Of a stretch of DNA of 64,000 nucleotides, positions 1 to 12,519 are shown one piece after another. Origin of the DNA: Apophysomyces variabilis (Eukaryota; Mucoromycota; Mucoromycetes; Mucorales; Mucoraceae); the NCBI GenBank assembly GCA_002749535.1, contig MZZL01000401.1:1121165-1185164 (forward strand), read 5' to 3'. Made by a program: the position numbers and the translations under genes. The notes beneath the pieces were generated by a model that saw only the letters and a program-made list of their open reading frames with translations, was not told the origin of the DNA and made no database searches. Every line of letters begins with the position of its first letter. Position 1 is the first letter of the stretch.

Positions 1-1220
1 CATCCGCGCACGGTCTGTAGTATCTCCTCTACATCCCAAATCTCTTCAGTGGTATTCGGAATCTTGAACTCTAATCGTTTTGCAGATTGAAACACTGCAT
101 GAATCATAGGTTGTCTGCCTAGATTGCCCTTTACAGGTTCCAGTTCTCTGAACACCGTTCCCAAGGCTGCTCTGATCGTGTTCATATAAGATGTCGAAAC
201 GCCATTTCTTTGTAGGTAGTATAAAAATTCAGCAATTCTTTGGATATTACATTCTCTTGGGTCTACCGGTGTAACTCTGTTTACGCACCATTCTGCCCAA
301 CGTCTCCATCCGCCGTCATAAGTTCGTCTTGTACTCGCGCGAACTTGGCCTGCTAAAAATTCTTGCATTTCCGTCGTTACACCCTTCTTTTCTTGGCTTT
401 CCCTGATAAGCGCCATACGATTAAAGACAATTTTTGGGAAATTCTCATTGTTAATGCCTTGGTCCTTGTCATTTGCAACACCATCGGCCACCAAAATTGG
501 GTCGGCCAATTTGGGGTCACCAGTATCGCTGAGTGTACTTGATCTGTCTGAAATTTCCGTAGAACCGCTGGTATCAATTTCCAAGGGGGATATAGATATA
601 ACCCCTTCGCTGGCCATTTCTGTTGGAATGCATCCGTTGCACTCGCTTCCGGATCCACCTTGTAACTCCAATAATGAGGTAGTTGATGATTGTGACGGGC
701 TCCAAAAGCATCTATTGTCATCTTCATCTTCGGCCACGTCTTCTTGATCTTCTGAAACGCCCATTTTGGCAATTTGTCCTCGTAGACTGGCCTGGAGAAG
801 CGACTGAGCCGATCGGCCACTACGTTCTTGATTCCCGGAATGTGTCTGTATTGTACTGTCAGATTTGTGTTTGTTGCAAATTTCCTGGATTTCTATCGCC
901 AAAATCTGGAGCTCGCGAGATGCTGTTCCGCCTGCTCGAAACGCGTATTTTATTGCGGTTATGTTGTCTGACATCACCAGGATGGTAGCATTTTTGTATC
1001 TTTCGGCATGGATTTGCTATGCAATCTTTATCGTTATCAGTTCCCGGACGTTGGTGGACAATCTTTGTTCTTTTGGGTTCCAATATCTCGCCGTGGATAC
1101 CATCGGAGAGTAAACTCCCCATCCCGAGTTCGACGCATCGATCGAATGCGACGCAACGAGAACAGAAAGCGGCAGTATTGCATGGACAACGACAGGAAGC
1201 AGATCCTCCACATCACAAAC
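1..1220 (-). mobile_element. DIRS-type retroelement fragment (RNase H and tyrosine recombinase), decayed
   Basis: Read on the minus strand, three blocks in DIRS order appear. About 1170-880 is RNase H: D in SIDASNSGWG, then D in LVMSDNITA. About 820-377 is the end of the same polyprotein: the third RNase H Asp in NVVADRLSRF, then YWSYKVDPEASATDAF and WPTQFWWPMV, the tail seen between RNase H and recombinase in DIRS elements. From about 378 to the window edge, in another frame overlapping the previous one, is the N-terminal SAM-like domain of a tyrosine recombinase (ASTRRTYDGGWRRWAEWC, then YLQRNGVSTSYMNTIRAALG). Breaks: an in-frame TAG at 1017-1019 inside RNase H and a frameshift near 870. 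The catalytic part of the recombinase lies outside the window. No reverse transcriptase motif was recognised upstream (1220-1600). DIRS elements insert through a recombinase and do not make a target duplication. An old, inactive copy. Confidence 0.75.
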
Positions 1221-3151
1221 ACGTGTCCGTCAAGACGATCGCTTGGTATGAGCGACGCTATTAGTAATCTTCTCTAATACGCATATAGGTGCGAACGATT
1301 ATCGAAACATCGTATATCCTATTCGGTTGTGCCCCCAGTGCGAGTATGATAGACGACAAACAAGGTCACGACCACAAATCAGGACACCTTTGGTAAAGAT
1401 TATTGATAAACTCACTATACTGCCAATCTAAGCATTTACTCAGTTTTGGAATCGGGACGTCAATGCTGGGAGAAATATCCGGGATGTACTTGTTCGGTAT
1501 ATCCAGTCCGGTTGCCAACTGTCTTCAAATCCAGAAGCGCTGTCAAGGACAGCTCGGCAGTAAGGAACTGTCATCTCGTCACTTGTTTGACACGTAAGTA
1601 GTCTCATCTGCATTAAACCTTTCTAATAATAAAGCAATCTAAGGGCTACAGACATGGTCATGGAGCCTAAAAAAAGGCGTTGTTCAGTCGTTTACAGTAT
1701 TTTCAAGGAATATAAAAATGGCAGCAACAAATATATAGGATGATAATGATGATATTATATTATATTATAAGAAATGAGACAAATAAAAAAAAAGATGAGG
1801 GAAGGGAAGAAACTATAATACATGACGGGATGGTATTATAAGTGGTTGGGGAATAGGGGAGGAAGGGAGGTCAATGGAAGTTCAAACTCCAATACCGTCC
1901 ATATTTCACCAGTTACAGCACCCAAAGGCCACCACCCCAGAGAGGACGGATTCGCTTTTTGTCACTTCGGTAAACTAAAAGAAAAGAAAAAAAACTAGAG
2001 TTGATAGATTTTTCTACATTCACTTACATATTCACTTCCAAAAACATACACTAGTCATCCACCTTTGAGATCCAGAGCGATAACAGCGTACGCAGACTTT
2101 AATGATGATCAAAGCCAATACTACTTAGAGCCAAGTTATCGAGACCAGTAGACCGAAACAACGTGCAGGAAGCAACCATGCTCAGATTTCTTGCTTCTAT
2201 CAACCCGAGCACTTGATGTTTGACATAAACACCAGAGTATATAGACGCAAAAAGAAAAAGAAAAAGAAAAAGAAAAGTGAGTAAAGCAACTGACGATAGG
2301 ATAATTCATGAGTTGTTGACTTACCAGCCTATAGTAGCATAGCTTGACTGTGTTCCAAGCTGACAATGACTTGCGCAAAAGAGACACTGGTAAGCATCAA
2401 TAGTCTTTTCACTTGAGGCCAAATCATCGAGACGCTTTGTACCGACATTGGTGTTGAGGACGACGAATGCCGGATTCCCTTGTCATTTTCAGCCAGAACA
2501 ATAAAATCACAAAGAGAGGCGGGAAAAACGGCTCTGGTAACATGCCTGGGGAGTCACTGTATTTGTCGACCAAGACGAATTTACATTTCGTATAAGACGA
2601 ATTTTGTTCTCGCGATCAGCCGAATTGATTTTCCACCAGCGCGAATTTGCTTTTCGTGCAACCCGAATTTTGTTCTCATCATTGGGCGAATTTACTTTCC
2701 GAAAAGAGTGTACCTCTGCAAGAGCACACGCTTTTGATTCAAAATCTCTTATTGGAATCTTCATGGTTTGATTGGATGATTCTGCAAAATTTGACTCTCC
2801 GGTACTTCAAACAATTTTGGGTGGAATCCTTCAAAAACATTTGAAAAAATCAGCTAGTTGATAATTACGACAATGATCGAAAGATCATGATACTAAACAG
2901 AGATGACCATAGTTATTGCGCAAGAAAAGGATTGATATAGTCATTGCTATTATTGTTTCTCACTAAGACGAGAAAGCCATGTATGAAAAAAAAATGTTAA
3001 TGTTAGAAATCGCTTGATTTGGCAAACGTCTGTTTGGTCTCTATAGCATGGTGTTCATTATTATTGAAAAATATCTAAGCTGTCGCTTTGAGAAACAAAA
3101 TAAACCAAAAGCAAGCTATGAGTATAACATCTGTTTCAGTCCAAAAGAACC
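1221..3151. other. Intergenic stretch, no gene recognised
   Basis: Probably more retroelement debris up to about 1600, then AT-rich sequence with a purine-rich simple repeat (four AAAAAG-like units near 2250-2276). Short open frames here have no recognisable motif. A possible small spliced minus-strand frame ending near 1920 in a conserved-looking basic tail (KKRIRPLWGGGLWVL) could not be given a convincing start. The only clear structure is the 66-bp repeat listed separately. Confidence 0.5.
2576..2707. repeat. Two 66-bp units, each made of three ~22-bp CGAATT-headed subunits
   Basis: CGAAT recurs at 2576, 2598, 2621, 2642, 2664 and 2687, spacings 22, 23, 21, 22 and 23. The exact higher-order period is 66: subunit 1 resembles 4 (CGAATTTACATTTCG and CGAATTTGCTTTTCG), 2 resembles 5 (CGAATTTTGTTCTC in both), and 3 resembles 6. 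So a three-part unit was duplicated once. It lies in non-coding sequence about 450 bp from the 3' end of the uridine phosphorylase gene. Confidence 0.75.
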
Positions 3152-4158
3152 TTAAATCTTTGGGGCCCTTTCCCATACAGTGCCTTTCTCATCAAGGGTA
3201 TTTTCCAACTCAACCCGAATAAGAGCTTCCAGTACACCTTTTCCTACAGCAGGTTCGAGCAGTTTGACCACCTCTGGTTTAATGAAACCATTGTTTACAC
3301 GATCCGCAAACACTTGCATACATCCAGCTGCAAAAATAGGTTGTTCGGGATCTTGCGCACATGCTGCAAGGTGGAATAGCATCGAGGTTTCCATTTCCAG
3401 GGAATCTGTGTCGGGATGGATCGCCAAGGCTTTCTTAATGACCTGTTCATTTTCGTCCCGGAAGGTAGGGTCTTGTCGTCCTTGTGCCGAGTAGAAAGAG
3501 CATCCGTCTGCATTGAGACCACCTGTCAGTACAGGTCCAATCTCTGAATGTTCTGCTTCAAGAGGAGCGATTGCATCCATGATGGTCTTTTCCAGAATCT
3601 CAGTGATGGCAGGATCGGCATTGAATACACCAGATACAAGGTAAGGTTCGTTCAGTTCTCTGTTTACAGGCTTTGCGGCAAAATAATCAATGTTCCGGCG
3701 GATGCAATATCCACCTCGTGGGACAACAACGGCACCTGGCGGGCCACGTTCCGTCAGTGATCCACAGGACCCGAATCGAATAATAGCAATAGGGCCTGAA
3801 GTGACAGCTCGAGTCTCACGCACAAAGAAATCCATCATACAATTTCCCATGCCGCTAATCGAATGTTTTAGTATTGTGATATTCTGCAAGTTTCTGTCAA
3901 TACTTACATTGCCATGATGGTTACCGGAACACCTTTATACCTTCCGGTGATAGTGAGAAAACCACGTTGACTTAGTTTTGTGAATGTTGGATGACCAGCT
4001 TCCTCTTCGGAGTCGAGCAAGGCAGCAATGGCTTTTGCACGAACATGGTCTCCCACGGTCAAGATACGGTTGGCCACTTCTCCTCTTTTAACGCTAATAT
4101 GATATACGCGACCTTCACCATCTCGCGGGAAATTAGCATTTGATAAGGTTTCTTTCAT
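3152..4158 (-). CDS. Uridine phosphorylase, two exons
   Basis: Encodes 317 residues from exons 4158-3908 and 3854-3152. The 53-nt intron 3907-3855 has a GTAAGT donor, a CTAAAAC branch-like site and joins MAI to GMGNCMMDFF in frame. The family cleaves uridine to uracil and ribose-1-phosphate in pyrimidine salvage (cytosol). Visible family features: N-terminal NANFPRDGEGRVYHISVKRG, VGDHVRAKAIA near residue 35, phosphate-site GSCGSLTERGPPGAVVVP, and the nucleobase/ribose region around GGLNADGCSFYSAQGRQDP and DSLEMETSMLFHLAA. The start was chosen at 4158 because upstream in-frame sequence is a low-complexity Phe run from a purine tract. Length is normal for the family. No close same-strand neighbour. 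Whether it also takes thymidine or deoxyuridine cannot be told. Confidence 0.93.
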
Positions 4159-4514
4159 GGTTTTTTGACGATTTGAGAAAGGGAAAAAAAAAGAGAAGAA
4201 GAAGAAAAATAAGAAAAATCCAACACCGGACTTGTCTCGTCCAGCTTTTTGAACTGAAAGCTTGGACCCTGTGACCCACATTTTCAATGACAGCCACCAT
4301 TTATGGAAACGGCTATTTGTCTGCGTGTTTCTATTTTTTATTTGCGGACTGGGATTAAAGTTTCTGCGGAATCCAAAAATACTTCTGCGTGATTGGATGA
4401 AAATATTTGCGGTCAGACTATCCTTCTTTGCCTACAGTCGTGGCCATGTTCACAATCACTGGGATAGTTTGTTTCAAACCACAGCAAGATGAATTTATTT
4501 AAAGAAGTTGTTCT

Positions 4515-4840
4515 CTATTTTTGCACCTAATAAAAGAACTCTCAGAGTGTCTGATCCATCTTTGACAGTCTAGGCGCTTTAATTTTCGCGCTTCTTGAAC
4601 AATACGTTCTTGGAGGTTATCGTCAACTCGTAACGGCTCCTTTCTCATCCCAGCCTTCACTTTGTCCCAAAACTCTTCTATTGGGTTGAGAAAGGGAGAA
4701 TAGGGAGGAAAATAGAGGCATTAGTATCCTCTTTCTTCGACCAACTGCTTAACCTTGACTGGTGTATGGATGGGTACATTATCTATGACAAGATACTAAG
4801 CGTTCATTCCGTGGCAATCCAATCTTTTGTGATTGCTTAA
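4515..4840 (-). pseudogene. Tc1/IS630-like DDE transposase relic
   Basis: The minus strand encodes the C-terminal catalytic part of a Tc1-like transposase: YLVIDNVPIHTPVKVKQLV (second catalytic Asp), then CLYFPPYSPFLNPIEEFWDK (catalytic Glu). There are in-frame stops just before YLVID and after RGY, and the N-terminal half is missing. It is related to but distinct from the 427-residue transposase at 44.8 and 49.8 kb, so it comes from a different, older family. No terminal repeats were found. Inactive. Confidence 0.8.
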
Positions 4841-6703
4841 TGGACAAAGCTTAAAATACAATAGAAGAAAAGAAGAGCATAACTACATGCAGGGAAAATA
4901 AAAGTGGAACGTAAAGGCAATACAATCGGGCAGAACTAGAACTGGGGTACCATTGCCCAGACAGCTTCTGATACCATAACTGACAGAAACGGATATGATA
5001 GCATCAATGACGTATAGAAACGAACGAAGAGAGTTTATTTCCTCTACAGATGTTCCATTCTGTTCAAGACTTTCTGTCAGACTGAGTCCATTTTTTACTC
5101 TTGGGAGAATTGTTGTCATATCTCTGAATTGTTGTCATCCATAAGACATCCATCGATTTTCTTATCCATGGCTGTGATTTTTGGTTTCAGCAATCCGTAC
5201 TATTTAAAAGCGAAGGGACAGCATCTTTTCAATTCTTTGGCTCTGTTATCCAAAACATCCCCGGTATGTACTTCGCATTGATCATATGTACAGAATGACT
5301 GATGTCGCCCTTCTGTATCCTTTAGCCTCCATGACCTCTGTCCCGAACCACCTTGGTTGTGTGAGTAAGCTCTCTGCACTCCATTTGGTAAGTGAAAAAG
5401 AAATCTTGTCTGTTTATGCACAGTGATTCATTATCTTCTGCTTCCAAGTCCTCGCCAGGTGTTGCATCGCTTCAAGTCCTCTGCAGTGCGTTACACTTTA
5501 ACCGGCCACTCCCAGATGCTGTGTCTCTCTCTCGCCGCCCCCACCGACACAGGTGCGGGGCCTGCCCCTGTCTTTGGGCAGGATTACCCTTCGGGGGTAA
5601 GTAAAAAAAATGTCAAGCTATCCTTCCATTTACTAACCATGAACATTCTTTTACGCTGCTCGAATGAATTTTGTGTCCACGGAAGGGACAAGTTCACGTA
5701 AGTAAAATATATTTCCCGCATAATCCATTTACTAATGACGCATATTTCTATCCCTTTTAGCGCAAACTTGATCCTTGCATGGACGCAAATTTTTTATTTA
5801 GAGTAGCGTAAAAATTGTTCAATAAACAGTATGGAAACGGCTCGTTGGACGAATTTCTGGGGTTGAACCAATGGCACAATGGCCATTTGAAACGATATAT
5901 CATCCTATTCTGTGAAGGATATTTTACCGTAAGGAATACCTGACGATCTTTGAAGGAAAGGAAATAGCCAGAAAATAAAAGGCAAATAAATTAATTCATT
6001 CGGTTAGAATTTCAATGTGAGACAGAGAAAAAAATGACATGATAAATCCTTAAGACAATGAAGCGAAAAGGACCCTTGTGTACCTTATCAGAAAAGACAC
6101 ATACTTCGTGCTTTGGGTTATTGTACTTTTAATTACAAATTGGAAAACGAGCAATACGTTTTCCATGAATTGCAGTTCCGGCACATACTAATAAGCACCG
6201 GGATAATAACGGGTCTATGACCGGAGGCCGAGTCAATGCCTACTGTGAGTCATGCTTCAGAGAATAAGCAATAAGCATTGTCAACTGCAAGAACGGTGTA
6301 GACTCATCCTACAAAACATATCATGGTCACTGGCTCTCACATAGTGACCAACCGGGTTAGCTTATACTCTTTCGATATCTTTTAAGAACCAATCAGAAAC
6401 TCTAATTTAAACTCCTTCTAATCCAACTGTTCAGTCTCTTTGCTCGGTAGACAACGTTGAATACACTAACCTGCGCTTGCCAGCAACATTGAGCTCAGTA
6501 TACAAACTGAATATATACTCTAGCTAAGCAACTGAGTCTTACTATTGTGCAGTACTACAGTATCATTTGCCGAAAGGAAGCTGCGGAAAACTGCTGGTAC
6601 CAAATTTTATACAACAGTCCTATTCAGCATGCTTCTGACTTGGAAGACTTAGGCCAAACGTTGCTGGACCAAAAAAAAAAAAAGGCGCTGTAACCAATTT
6701 GAG
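4841..6703. other. Intergenic stretch with transposon debris and a dispersed repeat
   Basis: Two minus-strand open frames (4883-5119 and 5200-5421) show no recognisable family and may be debris of the neighbouring transposase relic. The dispersed repeat at about 5520-5840 is listed separately. From 5850 to 6690 I see only AT-rich non-coding sequence, ending in an A-tract (6670-6683) just upstream of the Rrg7-like start. Confidence 0.45.
5520..5840 (+). repeat. Dispersed repeat copy A (second copy near 44.2 kb)
   Basis: About 210 bp starting at GGATTACCCTTCGGG (near 5580) align with the stretch starting GGATTGCCCTTCCGGG (near 44250). Shared blocks include TTTTACGC, GAATGAATTTT, TCCAC, GGA-CAAGTT, GTAAGT-AAAT, ACGCATAT and AGC-CAAACTT. 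Both copies are preceded by a short GC-rich segment. Both carry GTAAG and TTTAG-like splice motifs at matching places, so the family may derive from an intron-containing gene or a non-autonomous element. Overall divergence is high. Confidence 0.6.
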
Positions 6704-7333
6704 ATGTTGCTGCGAAGAATAGGTCCTTTCATCTGTACGAAAAGAAGCATTACGGGATCAAGCCATGTCTCCCTTGATCTGGAAACATTCTTACGGAAAT
6801 CAACAAACAAAAACCCAGAAAGCTCGGTCTACCGCGGAACCAAGTTTGAACTACAAACGCGCGAAGCATTACAGAGACTCGGCATGCGCCTACATCATGT
6901 AGGAGGGCGAAGTGATAGAGGCGTAGATCTACGTGGCGATTGGCCTCTTCAACGGTTGACTTCAGCATTATCAAACATTTACGTGATTGCTCAGTGCAAG
7001 AATCTGAAAATGGGCTGTACACCTGACCATATACGTGCACTAATTGGTACCGTCGTAACGGATTCCGCTGCTACCGGCAAGCAAGTGGTCGGAATATTAG
7101 CTACCGTGAACCATAGACACTTTACCTCAGATGTACTTGAGTGTTTTACAGGCAGTCAGGTGGCTTTAGGGTTGGCTAAGATTCATGGAACACAAGTCCA
7201 AACTCTTATGTTCAATGGAGCAGCGAAAAACATTTTACAAGATCTGACTGTTACGATGCGATACGGCAACGATGGCACACAAGCCCCTGCTCTTATGCAT
7301 GGAGGAAGAATACTTTCTATAGAGGAAAACTAA
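6704..7333 (+). CDS. Rrg7-like mitochondrial protein with a restriction-endonuclease fold
   Basis: Single-exon gene, 209 residues. The core YRGTKFELQTREALQRLGM, then GGRSDRGVDLRGDWPLQ and VIAQCKN, matches the DUF2034/Rrg7 family (required for respiratory growth in yeast), a branch of the PD-(D/E)XK superfamily. The expected acidic residue in DRGVDLRG and the QxK in AQCKN are both present, so the nuclease-like site is not obviously lost. The first about 20 residues (MLLRRIGPFICTKRSITG) are basic and hydroxylated without acidic residues, as in a mitochondrial presequence. The start is the first ATG after an A-tract. The molecular role of the family is poorly known, so a nuclease function is only inferred from the fold. 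Confidence 0.8.
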   Translation: MLLRRIGPFICTKRSITGSSHVSLDLETFLRKSTNKNPESSVYRGTKFELQTREALQRLGMRLHHVGGRSDRGVDLRGDWPLQRLTSALSNIYVIAQCKNLKMGCTPDHIRALIGTVVTDSAATGKQVVGILATVNHRHFTSDVLECFTGSQVALGLAKIHGTQVQTLMFNGAAKNILQDLTVTMRYGNDGTQAPALMHGGRILSIEEN

Positions 7334-8087
7334 TAGTTTCCGGTTCGGGTATTATGCCGAATATTAAGGTACTTATGACAATTTTAGCCCGACTGTTCCT
7401 TTATTATCCAAAAATCGAAACGATATCATAAGCAATGACTGAGCAAGATATTAATAATACCATATTCCCTCACTGCTATAGCACATATGGCACCTCTCAT
7501 TAGCAATGGCGTGCTCTTGTTCAATGTCATCTTTATCTGTAAATAAAACTTTCTATGAAGGGGTACTTGTGGACAATAAAAATGAAACAAGCATGTCTCG
7601 TATATCATCCCATAGGAGGTATTGTGGCAAATATGCATTTCGTGGTACAAATAAGGCGACCCATATCGTAACCGTTTTTAAAGTGTGGCCAAATGCAGGT
7701 CTTATGTTAAAGGCATTCTTCTATGACACTGAGGGCTCAAGTTTTACTACTCCACTTATATCAAATGCATAACCCCTCTTAGGCCTCTCCAAAAAAACAA
7801 TAGCTCTGCAGTAGAATAATCGTGAAGCATAGCTGTAGATCATACGCGAATCAACGTGTCAATGGTGGGGGAATATCGAAAATGCGCGCACATGAACGGA
7901 CGAATGGTAAACTTTGGTGTTGCTCAGAATGGCCCTAGGAGACATATGCGTATGCGTTTGACGCAGTTTATTGCGAACTTAGTGTACAGTGAAAAATTTG
8001 GAAGTCACCAAAATTGGAACAGGTGACGTGTAGGTAGTGCGTAAGAGCTGTTCGGGGAAGTTGGGTTTGTCCACGTTATTTCACATT
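7334..8087. other. Intergenic stretch between rrg7-like and rpt6
   Basis: Contains two opposite short open frames (7426-7650 minus, 7506-7772 plus) without any recognisable motif or convincing splice pattern; both are probably chance. The last about 250 bp should hold the rpt6 promoter. I see no clear TATA box. Confidence 0.4.
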
Positions 8088-9527
<1,440 letters not shown>

Positions 9528-9688
9528 TATCATTACTTGGAAGAATAAAGAATTTTTTGCTAGTACGCCTATGGGCAATCATCGCCTCGTTTTATTTCGA
9601 TACGACATATTAAGCTGCACTATGGTGAGGTATAGGGTGATCTAATTATGGATAATGTTACTAATAGATAAGAGAATCATGCGTCATA

Positions 9689-12519
9689 TTATGCTAAATC
9701 GTGAATGGTGTTACTACTGCCAGAGTCCTTGATGTTAACGCTTGAATTCTTCCGTTTTATCTTGTCTCTAAGATTTCCCAGGCTATGGCTTGAAGAGAAA
9801 GTGGATGAGCCAACTTGCAGGTTTTTCAGACCGTGCTCAAAAGGAAGACCAGTTGTCATCTCATCACTGCTGGTGCTTGCCTTCTTAGCGTATCGCTTAA
9901 TGTCGGTCTTTGATAGTTTGATTCGAAAAGCAACTTCAAGAAGTGTGTCAGCCCCCAAATATTCATGCGGGATGTGCAGTAAAAACTCAAGAAGCTCCGA
10001 GTTTGTAGGACATGAGTATAACAAATGGTCTAACATAAATGAATAATGCCAGTTCAATGATTACGACAAACCTTTACAGATTTCCATAATCGCAAGGCTG
10101 ATCCGATAAAACACTTTCACACCTATTATTCTTCATGGTTAGAACAACTTTTACAGGCATTCATTTTTCACCTTCGAAATAGAAGACGTCCCAAACACGT
10201 AATACTGCGTTCCAAGGCAAGGTCATTGTAAATGCCGTTAAGAACCATTGCGGTATATATGTGTTTGCCTCCACATTGTTGTTTTTCTATGCTCACGTAA
10301 ATCAAAAGACACGGCATCTATATTGCCGATAGCAGTGACTTACTAAGTGTTGTGCTAACTTTGGCTGATGGTCTTTCAGCAACTGTCCAATGATGTAAGC
10401 ATCAATTCGTAACTGGGGAAGGGCTGGCGTAAAGTAGCCGTTCATATATCGATCAATCGTGGAGACCAAAAGCCAAAATGTGTCCTGTGGATGTTCCCAT
10501 AAGCACATGTCTTGCACTCCGGTCTCATTATATTCTTACCTCCACTGGCATGTGCATAAGCATACAGCCCGCCAGACGCCCCATTCCCTGACAGTAGCCG
10601 ACTTGAGTATTATACTGAGAATATGCCTTGAGAACATCACGTAAATCTCGTTGTCCTTGACCATTCTCGTCTTTGAACTGCATATGATCTGGGTAACTTC
10701 GAGCAATATCACGTTCAATTACATCGTAAATATCCGCGCGAGGTTTCTTTAAAAGGCTCTGAAGCGAATCTTGTCAGCTTATTCCTGGCTCCCATAACTC
10801 GGAATCCTTTAGATACCTGATATAACCCTTGCTTTCTATACTCATCCGTTCCGGCCAAGTATTGCCATACTCGTGCTCGAACAGAGGCAGGAATACCACT
10901 TCTGACAAGCTTTTTCATTTTTGCATCCTTCTTCACTGTACCAGCGTCAAGCTTGCCAACAATAGATAACCATTTCGCCTCTCGCTCACGATATGCCTTG
11001 ATAGACTTGGAGGACATGTCCGATTTCGAGCTAGAAGACAATTAGAAGAACTCTTTATGAAGCAACCAACCTCATAGAATCGAATCCGGATTTTGAGCGT
11101 TTGGGATCAATGATGAAGCCATATTCGTCCACCGACGCATTAGTGGGAATGGATGAATCTGTTCTGTAACTGTTTCTCGAAGAGATGCCACTATCATCCC
11201 CTATTTCGCCTTCGTCATCGCCATCATGGAATTCATCATCTTCCCCACCAATGTGGCTTTCGAAATTATTGCGTTTCCGGTCCGATCTCACATGTGCTGT
11301 CTTAGAGTTAGGTATATTCTTGAATAGACTATTGTTGGAATCAAGCGCAACTGGTGACATTGTCTGTTGATTCGCGTATTTGATAGGCAATGCTGTTTTC
11401 TCGTTAGGGACGCTTTGTCCAGTTTCCACATCGGATTCATTAGAATAATCGTCGTTAAACGCCGATGTATCGAAATGTTCGGATTGCTCACGCATCGGCA
11501 TCGTTAAATGGCTCATATCATTTTGGTTTAGGTGGTTTACTTCTATCGTTCGGTATGAATATAATCTGGTTACGCAAGTACTCATACGTGTCGCACCGGT
11601 GATATGACTATGCTTACCATTATATTCGGAATGTAAAATGCTACTGCTAGGTAGATTGACATGTTTTCGTTCTGATTCCGCTTTCAGCCGTGTGTTAGAT
11701 GCGCTCGCAGAAGCGGAGGCGGAGGACGTTGTAACTAGTGATTCTAGACTTGATCGTGTTGGCCAAGGCTTTTCATGGACTGATGAAGAATACGGTTCCG
11801 ACGCATAGGAACTGGACTGCAGAGAATCCCTTGGGTGAGTGTAGTGAACTTCGCTGTCGCTCATTAGATGGTGATGGTTTTCATTCGACATTCTGCCCTG
11901 ATAATCGTTCGATGTCCGTACGCCGTATGAATCCATCTCGTTACTGTTTGTGGAAGAGCGGTATCTGCTGTCGCTATGATAGGATTGTTCCAAGGCAAAT
12001 TCAAGATCAGCGTCAAGTGATTCCAGCACTCGTGGATCCAGTTCCACAAAATGAACATGCTCTGCATTAAACTGGCCAATGACGCCTTCACAATAGCCCT
12101 GCGTCTCAATTAATAACATATAGCTATGAATGTTACATACCAGATAGGTATCGTCTTCAATGTGTTTTAAAACGGTGATACGTTCTCCTGTACATTGCGA
12201 TGTAAGTTTAAGCGTGGCATTTCGCGTCTACTAACCAGAAAGGAACATCAGATCTTCGGCAGTTTGGGCCAGCATGTCTATTTTCGAAACACATGCACCT
12301 ATACCGCCTAACATATATATATGTTGATTTGGTGCCTTAGCTCTTAATTATTTAATCTTCACCTTGCTCTGCAAATTCTTTCATTTCTTGCAATGACATA
12401 GAATCGACGTTGATCTGTGCCTGACTAAGGGCATCTGAGGGATCTTTCAGCACTTGTGCGATCCTTTTATTGATTTCATCGAGATCAGTGGAAATGTGGC
12501 GAGTAGTTTTTACGTCCAT
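9689..12519 (-). CDS. SH3 and TBC domain Rab GTPase-activating protein, ten exons
   Basis: 794 residues. Exons 12519-12363, 12307-12236, 12187-12141, 12098-11071, 11030-10817, 10758-10540, 10484-10344, 10286-10172, 10122-10072, 10029-9689; introns 40-58 nt. Residues 1-52 are acidic (TDLDEINKRIAQVLKDP). Residues ~53-115 form an SH3-like domain spread over short exons (AEDLMFLSGERITVLKHI, then GVIGQFNAEHVHFVEL). Residues ~116-430 are a Ser/Asp-rich, probably disordered linker. The TBC domain follows (~435-680): IERDIARSYPD, YNTQVGYCQGMGRLAGCM, HLKNNNVEANTYIPQWFL, PWNAVLRVWDVFYFEG. The dual-finger Arg (IERDIARS) and Gln (YCQGM) are both kept, so GAP activity towards a Rab is expected. It probably acts in membrane traffic or polarity. 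The Rab partner is unknown. The first exon is inferred by splicing and could start further upstream. Confidence 0.88.

Noticed and set aside
11185..12070. Plus-strand frames inside the SH3-TBC gene
   Set aside because: Shadows of a Ser/Asp-rich exon on the other strand.
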